A DNA stretch of 39,130 nt from Clostridium sp. CAG:710 (lineage in GTDB: Bacteria; Bacillota_I; Bacilli_A; RF39; UBA660), in the NCBI GenBank assembly GCA_000432595.1, contig HF996868.1, positions 187,295 to 226,424 on the forward strand, written 5' to 3'. The position numbers and the translations under genes are program-made. This document shows, piece by piece, positions 1-8,044 of the stretch. How positions within the stretch are numbered: position 1 is the first letter of the stretch; each line of letters begins with the position of its first letter. The notes below the pieces were generated by a model. It had not been told where the DNA came from. It saw only the letters and a list, made by a program, of their open reading frames with translations, and did no database searches.

Positions 1-273
1 TCTTTATGTAGGGAAATTTCAAAAAAGTTTGAAGAATGTATAAGAGGAAATATTACAGATGTATTAAAATGTATTGATGGCATCAAAGGTGAGATAGTAC
101 TTGTTGTGTCTGGAAATTTAGATGATAATGATTTTTCTGATTTATCATTAAAAGAACATGTTGAGTTATATCTAGATGATGGCTTGAGTGAAAAAGAAGC
201 AATTAAAAGGGTTGCATTTGAAAGGAAAATTCAGAAATCTATTGTTTATAAGGAGTATCATTTGAATAAATAG
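1..273 (+). CDS. rsmI: RsmI, 16S rRNA (cytidine-1402-2'-O)-methyltransferase, C-terminal part
   Basis: Frame 1 is open from the first base to TAG at 271-273, giving the last 90 residues of a protein whose start lies off the window. The segment opens with CREISKKFEE, matching the RELTKxxEE motif that follows the SAM-binding core of RsmI. It continues with GEIVLVVSG (family GEhvlVi.G) and ends with a helical part carrying EAIKRVAFE and YKEYH, typical of the RsmI C-terminus. The family 2'-O-methylates C1402 of 16S rRNA in the decoding centre. The pth ribosome binding site (taggaggt) overlaps its stop codon, so the two genes are probably co-transcribed. It is partial only because of the window edge. 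Confidence 0.85.
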   Translation, partial: SLCREISKKFEECIRGNITDVLKCIDGIKGEIVLVVSGNLDDNDFSDLSLKEHVELYLDDGLSEKEAIKRVAFERKIQKSIVYKEYHLNK

Positions 274-282
274 GAGGTTATT

Positions 283-843
283 ATGAAACTTATTGTTGGT
301 TTGGGAAATCCGGGTAGAGAATATGAAAATACACGTCATAATATTGGCTTTATGGTTTTAGATAATTATGCTAGAGTAAACAACTTTGAAATTACAAAGA
401 AAAAGTTTAATGGATTATATGAAAAGGTAAAAATTGATTCTCAAGATGTAATCTTTTTGAAACCTTTATCTTATATGAACTTATCTGGAGAAGTAGTTAA
501 AGCTTTTGTTGACTATTTTAAAATAAATATAGATGATATTCTAATTATTAATGATGATTTAGATTTAGAAGTAGGTAAATTTAGATTAAAACCTTCTGGA
601 AGTAGTGGTGGTCATAATGGTTTGAAAAACATTGCTTTGCATTTACAAACTGAAAATTATAAAAGATTTAAAATAGGAATATCTAATAATAAAAATATTG
701 ATACTAAAGATTATGTTCTAGGTAAATTTAGTAATGAAGATTTACAAACATATGATAATATATTTAAGATTTCTGTAGATATTATAAATGATTTTATCAA
801 AAGTGATTTTGATAAGGTTATGTCAAAATATAATCATAAGTAG
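283..843 (+). CDS. pth: Peptidyl-tRNA hydrolase
   Basis: This cytoplasmic enzyme recycles tRNA by cleaving peptidyl-tRNA released from stalled ribosomes. The 186-residue length is normal. Family motifs are all present: VGLGNPG with Asn9, TRHNIG with catalytic His19, YMNLSG with Asn66, NDDLDL with Asp91, and GGHNGLKN with Asn112. The ATG lies after a strong AGGAGG site made partly from the rsmI stop codon. mfd begins 8 bases downstream, and the order pth-mfd-spoVT is that of B. subtilis (spoVC-mfd-spoVT) with one unknown gene inserted before spoVT. Nothing looks degenerate. Confidence 0.97.
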   Translation: MKLIVGLGNPGREYENTRHNIGFMVLDNYARVNNFEITKKKFNGLYEKVKIDSQDVIFLKPLSYMNLSGEVVKAFVDYFKINIDDILIINDDLDLEVGKFRLKPSGSSGGHNGLKNIALHLQTENYKRFKIGISNNKNIDTKDYVLGKFSNEDLQTYDNIFKISVDIINDFIKSDFDKVMSKYNHK

Positions 844-851
844 GGGTTAAT

Positions 852-3800
852 ATGGGAATACTAGACAAAATAATACAAGTAGATAAATATAATAACATCG
901 GTCTTCTTGGAATGACGGATGAGTTTTTTTGTGCTTATATTAATAAAATGTTTAATGAGTTTAAGTCTAGTATTTTAATTTTGACACCTACATTATATGA
1001 GGCAAACAAAATTTATTCCTCTTTAGAGAAATATAATGATAAGACTCTATTGTTTCCTATGGATGACTTTTTGACTAGTGAATCAATTGCGGTAAGTCCT
1101 GAGTTAAAATCAACCAGATTAGATACACTAAATGAGTTGGTTAGTGGATCTAATTATATTGTAGTTTCTCATTTAAATTCTTTCTTAAGGTTTTTGCCAA
1201 GTAAGGAAACCTTTAAATCAAAAAAGGTTTTGTTAGAAAAAGGAAAATCTTATAATAGGGATAAACTTATTGATGACCTTATTAGTATTGGATATAAAAG
1301 AGAAACTATTGTTACTAATACTGGTGAAATTGGAATCAGAGGATTTGTTTTGGATATTTATCCGATTAATTATGAAAAGCCTGTTAGAATTGAGTTTTTT
1401 GATGATGAGATTGAATCACTTAGATATTTTGATCCTGATACTCAAAAATCAATTAGTGAGATAAATAATATTGAAATTTCATCCAATACTGAATTCTTAA
1501 TAAATGGCACTATGAATGATGCCGAAATAAATCAAAAATATTTAGAAAAGTTAGATTCGGATGTTACAAATATAGTTGGGTATATGAACAATCCAATTAC
1601 TGTTATTAAGGATTTTTCTCAGCTTAAGGCATCATATAAAAAACTTCTTGAAGAAATTACGGATTATAAAGCTTTGAAAGATACTACATATAAAGGGAAT
1701 TATATGTTTTCTCTAGAAGAGGTTTTACCTCATGATGCTGTTTATTATAATACAATTGATAATTATTTTGGCGATATTGCTAAATCTAATATATATGATT
1801 TTTCTGTTCAAAAGGTTCCTGAATTTCATGAAAATGTTGATTTAATAAATACTTACCTTGAAAAGGAACTTTTAAAGAAAAAGACAATTGTAATTTATTT
1901 AAAAGATTATCAAGTAAGAGCATTTACTAAATATTTAACTTGTAAATATGTATTAACTACGGATGATGATATATATGAATCTAATGTTAATATAGTCATA
2001 AAGGATGTTAATGAAGGCTTTATATATGGAAACTTTATATTTTTAACTCCAAAAGAATTATTTAGTAAAAAAGCAGATGTTAAGTATAAGAGTAGATATA
2101 AATATACTTCTAAAATTAAGAGTATTAATAATCTTGAAATAGGAGATTATGTAGTTCATGCTTTAAATGGTATAGGTATATATAATGGAATAAAAACATT
2201 AACACAAGGGTCTTTAAAAAAAGACTATATCGAAATTCTTTATGCTGGAAATGATAAATTATATATTCCAGTTGAAAAAATTGAATTAATTGGAAAATTT
2301 ACTGGTAAAGAGGGAGTTGCGCCTAAAATAAGTAAGTTAGGTGGTACTGAATGGCAAAAAACTAAACTTAGAATTAAAAATAAAGTAGGAGATATTGCTA
2401 AGAGGCTTCTTGAACTATATGCAAAAAGAAATATGCAAAAAGGATTTGCTTTTTCACGTGATGATGAAATGCAGACTTTATTTGATAATGAATTTGAATT
2501 TGAGGAAACTCCAGATCAGAAAACTGCAATAGAAACTATAAAAGCTGATATGGAAAGCGATAAACCAATGGATAGATTATTGTGTGGAGATGTTGGTTAT
2601 GGAAAAACAGAAGTTGCTTTTAGAGCTATGTTTAAGGCAGTTGATAATTCTAAACAAGTTCTTTATCTATGCCCTACAACTATTCTTTCATCTCAGCAAT
2701 ATGAAAATGCAAAAGAAAGATTTAAAAATTTTCCGGTTGAAATAGCTTTATTAAATCGATTTACTACGCCAAAAGAAACTAAAAGAATAATAACTGCATT
2801 AAATGATGGTAAAATTGATATACTTTTTGGAACTCACAGACTATTAGGCAAGGATATCAAACCTAAGGATTTAGGCCTTTTAGTAATTGATGAGGAACAA
2901 AGGTTTGGTGTTGCTCACAAGGAAAAAATTAAAGAGTATAAAGAAAATGTTGATGTGCTAACTTTAACGGCTACTCCTATTCCTAGGACTTTGCAAATGT
3001 CTTTGGTTGGCATTAGAAGTCTTTCTTTAATAGAGACTCCTCCTGTAGACAGATATCCTATTCAGACATATGTTATTGAAGAAAATAAGGCGTTAGTAAG
3101 GGATGCAATATATAAAGAAATGTCACGTGGTGGACAGGTATTTATTCTTTATAATAGAGTTGCAGATATTGAAAGGAAAATGTTAGAAATACAATCATTG
3201 GTTCCAGATGCTAAAATTGTTTGTACACATGGTCAACTTAGTAAGATTGAACTAGAAGATAGAATGGCTGATTTTATTGATAGAAAATACGATGTTATGC
3301 TGTGTACTACTATAATAGAAACTGGTATTGATATTAATAATGTTAATACTTTAATTATTTATAATGCAGATAGATTTGGTCTTAGTCAACTTTATCAAAT
3401 TAGGGGTAGAGTTGGAAGAAGTAATAAAATTGCATATGCTTATTTAATGTATTCAAAAGATAAAATTTTAGGTGATGTAGCTGTTAAAAGATTAAACGCA
3501 ATTAAAGAGTTTACCGAATTAGGTAGTGGTTTTTCAATTGCCTCAAGAGATCTTTCTATAAGAGGTGCTGGTGATATTTTAGGTAGTGAACAAGCTGGAT
3601 TTATAGATAGTGTTGGTATTGATTTGTACCTAAAAATATTAAATGAAGAAGTAAATAGATTAAAAGGAATTGAGCCAAAAGAAGAGAATGTTTCAAAAAA
3701 TAATCTTTTAAATGTGTCTACTCATATATCAGATAATTATGTAGAAGATAACGATTTAAAAATTGAAATTCATAAATTAATTAACACAGTTGATTCAAAG

Positions 3801-4139
3801 GATAAGTTCTTGGAAGTAAAAGCTGAACTTGAGGATAGATTTGGTAAATTAAATGAAGATATAATTATTTATATGTATGAAGAATGGTTTGAAGCACTTG
3901 CTTATAAAGTTGGAATATTTAAGGTTAAGCAAACTAACCAATATATAGAACTTTATTTTAGTAAAGAAGCAAGTTCTAAGATTAATGGTGAAGAGTTGTT
4001 TGTTGCGTCGACTAGAATATCTAATGGATTTAAGTTTAAATATTCTGATGAATCTTTGAAAATTATTTTCGATATAAGAGGATTGGATAAACATTTCATT
4101 TATTATTTAGTTGATTTACTTAATGCAATTGTTAAATAA
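852..4139 (+). CDS. mfd: Transcription-repair coupling factor Mfd
   Basis: Mfd is a DNA translocase that removes RNA polymerase stalled at lesions and recruits UvrAB. The protein has 1095 residues, slightly below the usual 1150. The N-terminal UvrB-like part holds RGFVLDIYP. The RNA polymerase interaction domain lies near residue 430 (GDYVVHALNGIGIY). The RecG-like motor follows: Walker A GDVGYGKTE near residue 580, DEEQ box IDEEQRFG near 680, TATPIPRTL near 710 and QIRGRVGRS near 848. The C-terminus is the regulatory TRCF domain. Translation starts at ATG after gggtta, a poor ribosome site, so it may be coupled to pth. A sigma-A promoter for the next gene starts just after its stop. Confidence 0.97.
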   Translation: MGILDKIIQVDKYNNIGLLGMTDEFFCAYINKMFNEFKSSILILTPTLYEANKIYSSLEKYNDKTLLFPMDDFLTSESIAVSPELKSTRLDTLNELVSGSNYIVVSHLNSFLRFLPSKETFKSKKVLLEKGKSYNRDKLIDDLISIGYKRETIVTNTGEIGIRGFVLDIYPINYEKPVRIEFFDDEIESLRYFDPDTQKSISEINNIEISSNTEFLINGTMNDAEINQKYLEKLDSDVTNIVGYMNNPITVIKDFSQLKASYKKLLEEITDYKALKDTTYKGNYMFSLEEVLPHDAVYYNTIDNYFGDIAKSNIYDFSVQKVPEFHENVDLINTYLEKELLKKKTIVIYLKDYQVRAFTKYLTCKYVLTTDDDIYESNVNIVIKDVNEGFIYGNFIFLTPKELFSKKADVKYKSRYKYTSKIKSINNLEIGDYVVHALNGIGIYNGIKTLTQGSLKKDYIEILYAGNDKLYIPVEKIELIGKFTGKEGVAPKISKLGGTEWQKTKLRIKNKVGDIAKRLLELYAKRNMQKGFAFSRDDEMQTLFDNEFEFEETPDQKTAIETIKADMESDKPMDRLLCGDVGYGKTEVAFRAMFKAVDNSKQVLYLCPTTILSSQQYENAKERFKNFPVEIALLNRFTTPKETKRIITALNDGKIDILFGTHRLLGKDIKPKDLGLLVIDEEQRFGVAHKEKIKEYKENVDVLTLTATPIPRTLQMSLVGIRSLSLIETPPVDRYPIQTYVIEENKALVRDAIYKEMSRGGQVFILYNRVADIERKMLEIQSLVPDAKIVCTHGQLSKIELEDRMADFIDRKYDVMLCTTIIETGIDINNVNTLIIYNADRFGLSQLYQIRGRVGRSNKIAYAYLMYSKDKILGDVAVKRLNAIKEFTELGSGFSIASRDLSIRGAGDILGSEQAGFIDSVGIDLYLKILNEEVNRLKGIEPKEENVSKNNLLNVSTHISDNYVEDNDLKIEIHKLINTVDSKDKFLEVKAELEDRFGKLNEDIIIYMYEEWFEALAYKVGIFKVKQTNQYIELYFSKEASSKINGEELFVASTRISNGFKFKYSDESLKIIFDIRGLDKHFIYYLVDLLNAIVK

Positions 4140-4149
4140 ATGACATTTC

Positions 4150-4178
4150 TTGACTGTTTTCGATAATTTTGTTAAAAT
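4150..4178 (+). promoter_or_regulatory. Sigma-A promoter for the gene at 4205
   Basis: TTGACT (4150-4155) and TAAAAT (4173-4178) are separated by 17 bases in the gap after mfd. The predicted start near 4185 leaves about 20 bases of leader before the ATG at 4205. Confidence 0.65.
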
Positions 4179-4204
4179 TAATTAGAAAATAAAGGAAGAT
4201 GTGT

Positions 4205-4840
4205 ATGGATAATACAATAAAATCAATGTTTGAAGAAAAAAACATGAAGATTTTAATTAATAAGTTGATTCTAGATATAGATAATAATAGTAATTCTTTA
4301 GAATTAACTATTAAATTAAAAATTCCTCATTTAAAGTATAAGCTTATTAAAAAACTTAGTAAGCTTTATAATGAAGAAGGTGTAGATTATACTGTTTCTG
4401 AACTTACTGAGTTATTAGATGAGAGAGAAACATATATAAAAGACGCTATATTTCCGCTTTTAGATGAAAGACGTGATAGCTTGTCTTCTGGTGTAAAAGA
4501 ATCTACTGTAGTAGATCATTCTGTGGTTTCTGGACTTATTAATGAAGCAAGTGCTTCTTTTAAAGAAAAATTTAATGTATCAATGAATAAGGAAATATAT
4601 ATCGAACTTTATAAAGTATTATCCGAAAAATATCAATTGAAGAATGAAGATTCGAAGGAAAAATTTGATTCTATATTATCTGCTTATGATAGCGATGTTG
4701 AAAACATTATAATTGGTGAAGTTACTGAAAGAGATAAAACCCTACTAAATCAAACAGAAGATACTTTTTCTCAATATCATAAACTGAACGAATTTAATGA
4801 ATCTTATTCTGATGAGGGAAAAACAAAAATTAAGAATTAA
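4205..4840 (+). CDS. Uncharacterised helical cytoplasmic protein
   Basis: I do not recognise this 211-residue protein. It is highly charged and mostly helical by composition, with no signal peptide, membrane segment, cysteine cluster or nucleotide-binding motif. An N-terminal half (to about residue 95, ending in an LLDERR-type stretch) is separated by a short Ser/Val-rich linker from a second helical unit (about 105-165). The Ser/Asp-rich tail looks disordered. The ATG at 4205 is preferred to the ATG at 4199 because AGGA at 4193-4196 is then 8 bases away rather than 2. It has its own promoter and terminator, so it is a one-gene unit between mfd and spoVT. In other Firmicutes that slot can hold a PrsA-type chaperone gene, but no such similarity is visible here. 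Confidence 0.75.
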   Translation: MDNTIKSMFEEKNMKILINKLILDIDNNSNSLELTIKLKIPHLKYKLIKKLSKLYNEEGVDYTVSELTELLDERETYIKDAIFPLLDERRDSLSSGVKESTVVDHSVVSGLINEASASFKEKFNVSMNKEIYIELYKVLSEKYQLKNEDSKEKFDSILSAYDSDVENIIIGEVTERDKTLLNQTEDTFSQYHKLNEFNESYSDEGKTKIKN

Positions 4841-4846
4841 AAAATT

Positions 4847-4872
4847 AAAGAAACAACATAGTTTCTTTTTTT
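4847..4872 (+). terminator. Rho-independent terminator
   Basis: The stem AAAGAAAC (4847-4854) pairs with GTTTCTTT (4861-4868) around a 6-base loop and runs into a T tract to 4872. It ends the unit of the unknown gene at 4205. Confidence 0.8.
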
Positions 4873-4902
4873 GTATAACTTCATAAATAAAAAGGAATAC
4901 TA
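4873..4902 (+). promoter_or_regulatory. Candidate forespore (sigma-G/sigma-F type) promoter of the spoVT-like gene
   Basis: GTATA (4873-4877) is followed after exactly 18 bases by AATACTA (4896-4902). The known sigma-G pattern is roughly GHATR, 18 bases, CATWMTA, so one base differs in the -10. B. subtilis spoVT is a sigma-G gene. No good sigma-A pair was seen in this gap. The predicted RNA start near 4909 lies just before the ribosome site AAGAGAGG. The assignment is inference from motif and gene identity. Confidence 0.5.
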
Positions 4903-4923
4903 TTTTTAGGAAGAGAGGTTTTT

Positions 4924-5436
4924 ATGGAGGCATCTGGAATTGTAAGAAGAGTAGATGACTTAGGAAGAATAGTAATTCCTAAAGAAATTAGAAGTAATTT
5001 GAGAATAAAGTCGGGGGAATGTTTGGAAATATATACTGTTGATGATAAAATTTTTTTAAAAAAACAGGATATGATTAGTAAATATACTGATTATTTTGAA
5101 AAAATGTTGGAAGCATTTTCTAAAACTTTGAAAATAAATATATTACTAACTGATACAGATAAGGTTATATTTAGTTTGGGTGAAGGCTCATCTATTTATT
5201 TAAATAAGGAATTAGATAATACTATTTATAATATAATTTTAGAAAGGGATCAAAAGAAGCTTGATGATGTACAATTCTTTGGTGATAAAAGTAATATATT
5301 AATACAACCACTTGTTGTTGGAGGAGATGTTATAGGAAGTACAATTTTTGTCCGTAAGAATAATGAATTCAGTGAAATTGATACTAAAATAATGGATATT
5401 GTTGATAATTTATTAATAAAGCATGTTGAAAATTAA
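4924..5436 (+). CDS. spoVT: Stage V sporulation protein T-like AbrB-family regulator
   Basis: The first 50 or so residues form a swapped-hairpin AbrB DNA-binding domain, with the family signature GIVRRVDDLGRIVIPKEIR then LRI..GE.LEIY. Residues of about 56-170 match the GAF-like C-terminal domain of SpoVT. The 170-residue length is close to B. subtilis SpoVT (178). SpoVT modulates sigma-G genes in the forespore. Position downstream of mfd supports SpoVT rather than AbrB, which is only about 95 residues. It follows a forespore-type promoter candidate. The next promoter, which drives the T-box operon, overlaps the last codons of this gene. Confidence 0.9.
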   Translation: MEASGIVRRVDDLGRIVIPKEIRSNLRIKSGECLEIYTVDDKIFLKKQDMISKYTDYFEKMLEAFSKTLKINILLTDTDKVIFSLGEGSSIYLNKELDNTIYNIILERDQKKLDDVQFFGDKSNILIQPLVVGGDVIGSTIFVRKNNEFSEIDTKIMDIVDNLLIKHVEN

Positions 5437-5454
5437 TATTTATTTTGTTATAAT
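5426..5454 (+). promoter_or_regulatory. Sigma-A promoter of the T-box/metG operon
   Basis: TTGAAA (5426-5431) and a perfect TATAAT (5449-5454) are spaced by 17 bases. The -35 hexamer lies inside the end of the spoVT-like gene. Confidence 0.8.
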
Positions 5455-5460
5455 CTATCT

Positions 5461-5682
5461 ATATTTATTGTTATGAAGGAAAGAGTTATATATGCTTTTT
5501 TATAGAGAATCTTTGGTTGGTGGAAAAAGATATTAAATATATAATAGATGGTTCCTGAACTTGTTAATTGATATGTAGGTTAACACGTTGGCAGCGTTAA
5601 TGCATTTGAGAGTATAGATTTTATCTATAAATTAAGGTGGTACCGCGATTATTCGTCCTTATGATGAATAGTCGTTTTTTTT
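5461..5682 (+). promoter_or_regulatory. T-box riboswitch leader, probable methionine specifier
   Basis: The T-box core AAGGTGGTACCGCG lies at 5634-5647. It is followed by a terminator: CGATTATTC (5646-5654) pairs with GAATAGTCG (5666-5674) and leads into eight Ts. The stem I region carries GAGAATCTTTGG and GGTTGGTGG-type elements. A candidate specifier ATG follows AATAG and precedes GTTCCTGAAC (about 5543-5557), the usual context of the specifier loop. An ATG specifier fits metG as the second gene downstream. Uncharged tRNA-Met would stabilise the antiterminator and allow expression. The class is certain from the core; the specifier is read by eye. Confidence 0.93.
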
Positions 5683-5697
5683 AAAAGAGGTGATATC

Positions 5698-6177
5698 ATG
5701 AGTAGATATTTTGAAAAAATTAGCTTTGATCAATTTAGAAGTGATGTTAGTGATGATAAAGCTATGTATGAAAATTATTCATTGCCAAAGCGAAGTACTA
5801 TAAATAGTGCTGGTTATGATTTTGAAGCATTATATGACTTTGTTATCAAACCTGGCCAGATAAAGAAAATTCCGCTTGGAATCAAGGCTTCAATGAATTC
5901 TAATGAAGTTTTGCTTTTACTGGTAAGAAGTAGTCAAGGCTTTAAGTATAATGTACGGATGTGTAATCAAGTCGGTGTAATAGATTCTGATTACTACAAT
6001 AATGTTGATAATGAGGGACATATATTTATTAAACTACAAAATCATGGTGATAATGATTATGTTGTAAAAACTGGTGATAAGCTTTGCCAGGGAATATTTA
6101 TTAATTACTTAGTGGTTGATAATGAAGAAAAAATTGAAAGGAAGAGATTATCTGGGATAGGTTCTACAGGTAATTAG
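5698..6177 (+). CDS. dut: dUTPase-family protein (deoxyuridine triphosphatase-like)
   Basis: The 159-residue protein shows all five dUTPase motifs: SAGYDFEA (motif 1), VRSSQG (motif 2), GVIDSDYYN with the catalytic Asp (motif 3), GDKLCQG (motif 4) and the C-terminal GIGSTGN lid (motif 5). Such enzymes hydrolyse dUTP to dUMP and keep uracil out of DNA. Motif 2 reads RSSQG rather than the common RSG/RSS-G, and the N-terminal 30 residues are extended, so specificity for a related nucleotide such as dCTP cannot be excluded. The ATG follows AGAGGTGAT. It is the first gene behind a methionine-type T-box and ends 10 bases before metG, an odd partner for a synthetase. Confidence 0.87.
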   Translation: MSRYFEKISFDQFRSDVSDDKAMYENYSLPKRSTINSAGYDFEALYDFVIKPGQIKKIPLGIKASMNSNEVLLLLVRSSQGFKYNVRMCNQVGVIDSDYYNNVDNEGHIFIKLQNHGDNDYVVKTGDKLCQGIFINYLVVDNEEKIERKRLSGIGSTGN

Positions 6178-6187
6178 GTGAAATAAG

Positions 6188-7714
6188 ATGGAAAAACAAA
6201 AATATTATATTTCTACTGCGATTGCTTATACTTCTGCTAAACCTCATATTGGTAATACTTATGAAATTGTTTTGGGGGATGCAATTGCTAGATATAAAAG
6301 ATTAAAAGGGTTTGATGTATACTTTCAAACAGGTACAGATGAACATGGTGAAAAAATTGAATTAAAGGCAAAAGAAGCGGGTATAACACCTAAAGAATAT
6401 GTTGATAATATTGCTAGTCAAATAAAAGACATTTGGGATATTATGAATACAAGTTATGATAGATTTGTAAGAACAACTGATCCAAAACATGAACGTGAAG
6501 TACAAAAGATATTTAAGAAGATGTATGATAAAGGAGATATCTATTTAGGTAAATATGAAGGTCTTTATTGTACTCCTTGTGAATCCTTTTTTACAGAAAG
6601 TCAATTAGTTGATGGCAAATGTCCAGATTGTGGAAGAGAAGTTCACAAGGCAAGTGAAGAAGCTTATTTCTTTAAACTATCTAAGTATCAAGATAGATTA
6701 GTTGAGTATTATAATACTCATCCTGACTTTATAAAGCCAGACTCAAGAAAAAATGAAATGATTAATAACTTTATAAAACCTGGACTTCAAGATTTATGTG
6801 TATCAAGAACATCATTTACTTGGGGAATTCCAGTTGATTTTGATCCAAAGCATGTAATTTATGTATGGTTAGATGCACTTACAAACTATATTACTAATAT
6901 TGGATATGATGTTGATAATCCGAGCGATGAATTTAAAAAATATTGGCCAGCTGATTTACATTTAATTGGTAAAGATATTGTTAGATTTCACTCTATATAT
7001 TGGCCTTGTTTCTTAATGTCGCTTGATATTCCACTTCCAAAACAAATTTTTGGACATCCTTGGTTATTATTTGGTAATGATAAGATGAGTAAATCTAAAG
7101 GTAATATTTTATATGCTGATGATTTAGTAAAAGAATATGGAGTAGATGCGGTTAGATACTATGTACTTCATGAAATACCTTATGCGAATGATGGAAACTT
7201 GACTAATGAATTGTTGGTTGAAAGAATTAATAGTGATTTGGCTAATGTATTAGGAAATTTAGTTAATAGAACTGTTGCAATGGGTAATAAATATTTTGAA
7301 GGTAAAGTTATAAATCCTTCTGTTTCTGATGATGTTGATAATGTATTAATTTCTATGATAAATGAATTAGATAAAAGGGTTGAAGTTAAAATGGATACTT
7401 TGGAAGTTGGTGCGGCATTAGATGAAATATTTGACTTACTTAGAAGAAGTAATAAATATATTGATGAGACTATGCCATGGGTACTTGCTAAAGATCCAAA
7501 TAATAGTGATAGACTTCAAACTGTATTATACAATTTATTAGAATCTATAAGAGTTTCAGCTAATTTAATTAGACCATTTTTACCTGAGACAGCTGACAAG
7601 ATATTAGAACAAATTGGTAATACTGATGATTCATTAAAGTTCAACCCATCTAACACATATAATTTAGGGGTTGCAACTCCATTATTTAAGCGTATTGATA
7701 CAAAAAACGTGTAA
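6188..7714 (+). CDS. metG: Methionyl-tRNA synthetase
   Basis: This class I synthetase charges tRNA-Met with methionine. The HIGH-type motif is PHIG near residue 20. A zinc knuckle of two Cys-x-x-Cys pairs (CTPC, CPDC) lies at about 127-148, and KMSKSKGN near 299. The helical anticodon-binding domain (FLPETA near the end) is complete. At 508 residues it lacks the roughly 110-residue C-terminal tRNA-binding domain of B. subtilis MetS; whether a separate Trbp111-like protein exists elsewhere is not visible. Expression is expected to be under the upstream T-box. The following order metG-tatD-3D protein-ksgA-yabG-veg matches metS-yabD-yabE-ksgA-yabG-veg of B. subtilis. Confidence 0.97.
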   Translation: MEKQKYYISTAIAYTSAKPHIGNTYEIVLGDAIARYKRLKGFDVYFQTGTDEHGEKIELKAKEAGITPKEYVDNIASQIKDIWDIMNTSYDRFVRTTDPKHEREVQKIFKKMYDKGDIYLGKYEGLYCTPCESFFTESQLVDGKCPDCGREVHKASEEAYFFKLSKYQDRLVEYYNTHPDFIKPDSRKNEMINNFIKPGLQDLCVSRTSFTWGIPVDFDPKHVIYVWLDALTNYITNIGYDVDNPSDEFKKYWPADLHLIGKDIVRFHSIYWPCFLMSLDIPLPKQIFGHPWLLFGNDKMSKSKGNILYADDLVKEYGVDAVRYYVLHEIPYANDGNLTNELLVERINSDLANVLGNLVNRTVAMGNKYFEGKVINPSVSDDVDNVLISMINELDKRVEVKMDTLEVGAALDEIFDLLRRSNKYIDETMPWVLAKDPNNSDRLQTVLYNLLESIRVSANLIRPFLPETADKILEQIGNTDDSLKFNPSNTYNLGVATPLFKRIDTKNV

Positions 7715-7771
7715 ATCATTGTAAAATTTACCATAAAAGAGGAAAAAGTACTTTTTTCTTCTTTTTGTTTG

Positions 7772-7780
7772 TGCTATAGT
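7772..7780 (+). promoter_or_regulatory. Extended -10 promoter of the small ORF
   Basis: TGC-TATAGT (7772-7780) resembles an extended -10 element. The -35 region is only T-rich. It sits 36 bases before the small ORF at 7816. Confidence 0.4.
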
Positions 7781-7815
7781 TGTCTTGTGGTAAGTAGTAA
7801 TAGAAAGGGAATATT

Positions 7816-7989
7816 ATGACAAATATGACAAAGCAGGATAGTATTGATCCAGTAGTACTACTTTTACTTTTTGGGATATACTTTGTATGTAGCTATTTAG
7901 CTGGGCATTGTGTATTCGAATTAGTATATGGTCTAATTTTAATTCTATATTATTTTAAAACTAGACTTATCCAAAAGAAAACGATGTAA
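7816..7989 (+). CDS. Small membrane protein of 57 residues, unknown function
   Basis: An ATG at 7816 after GAAAGGGA opens a 57-codon frame ending in TAA at 7987-7989. The peptide begins polar (MTNMTKQDSIDP). It has one hydrophobic segment from about 13 to 30, a second from about 34 to 47 and a Lys/Arg-rich end, so it probably forms a two-helix hairpin with a cytoplasmic basic tail. It holds two cysteines and one central histidine (AGHC). A promoter-like extended -10 upstream and a strong terminator right after make it a stand-alone unit between metG and tatD. No homologue is recognised. Good start context and flanking signals support it as real. Confidence 0.6.
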   Translation: MTNMTKQDSIDPVVLLLLFGIYFVCSYLAGHCVFELVYGLILILYYFKTRLIQKKTM

Positions 7990-8000
7990 TGTAGTTGCAT

Positions 8001-8026
8001 AAGATATATTTTATATCTTTTTTTTT
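8001..8026 (+). terminator. Rho-independent terminator
   Basis: AAGATATA (8001-8008) pairs with TATATCTT (8012-8019) around a TTT loop, with a T run to 8026. It closes the small-ORF unit. tatD begins only 18 bases later with no separate promoter seen, so readthrough may feed tatD. Confidence 0.8.
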
Positions 8027-8044
8027 GAAATTGAGGTGATAAAC

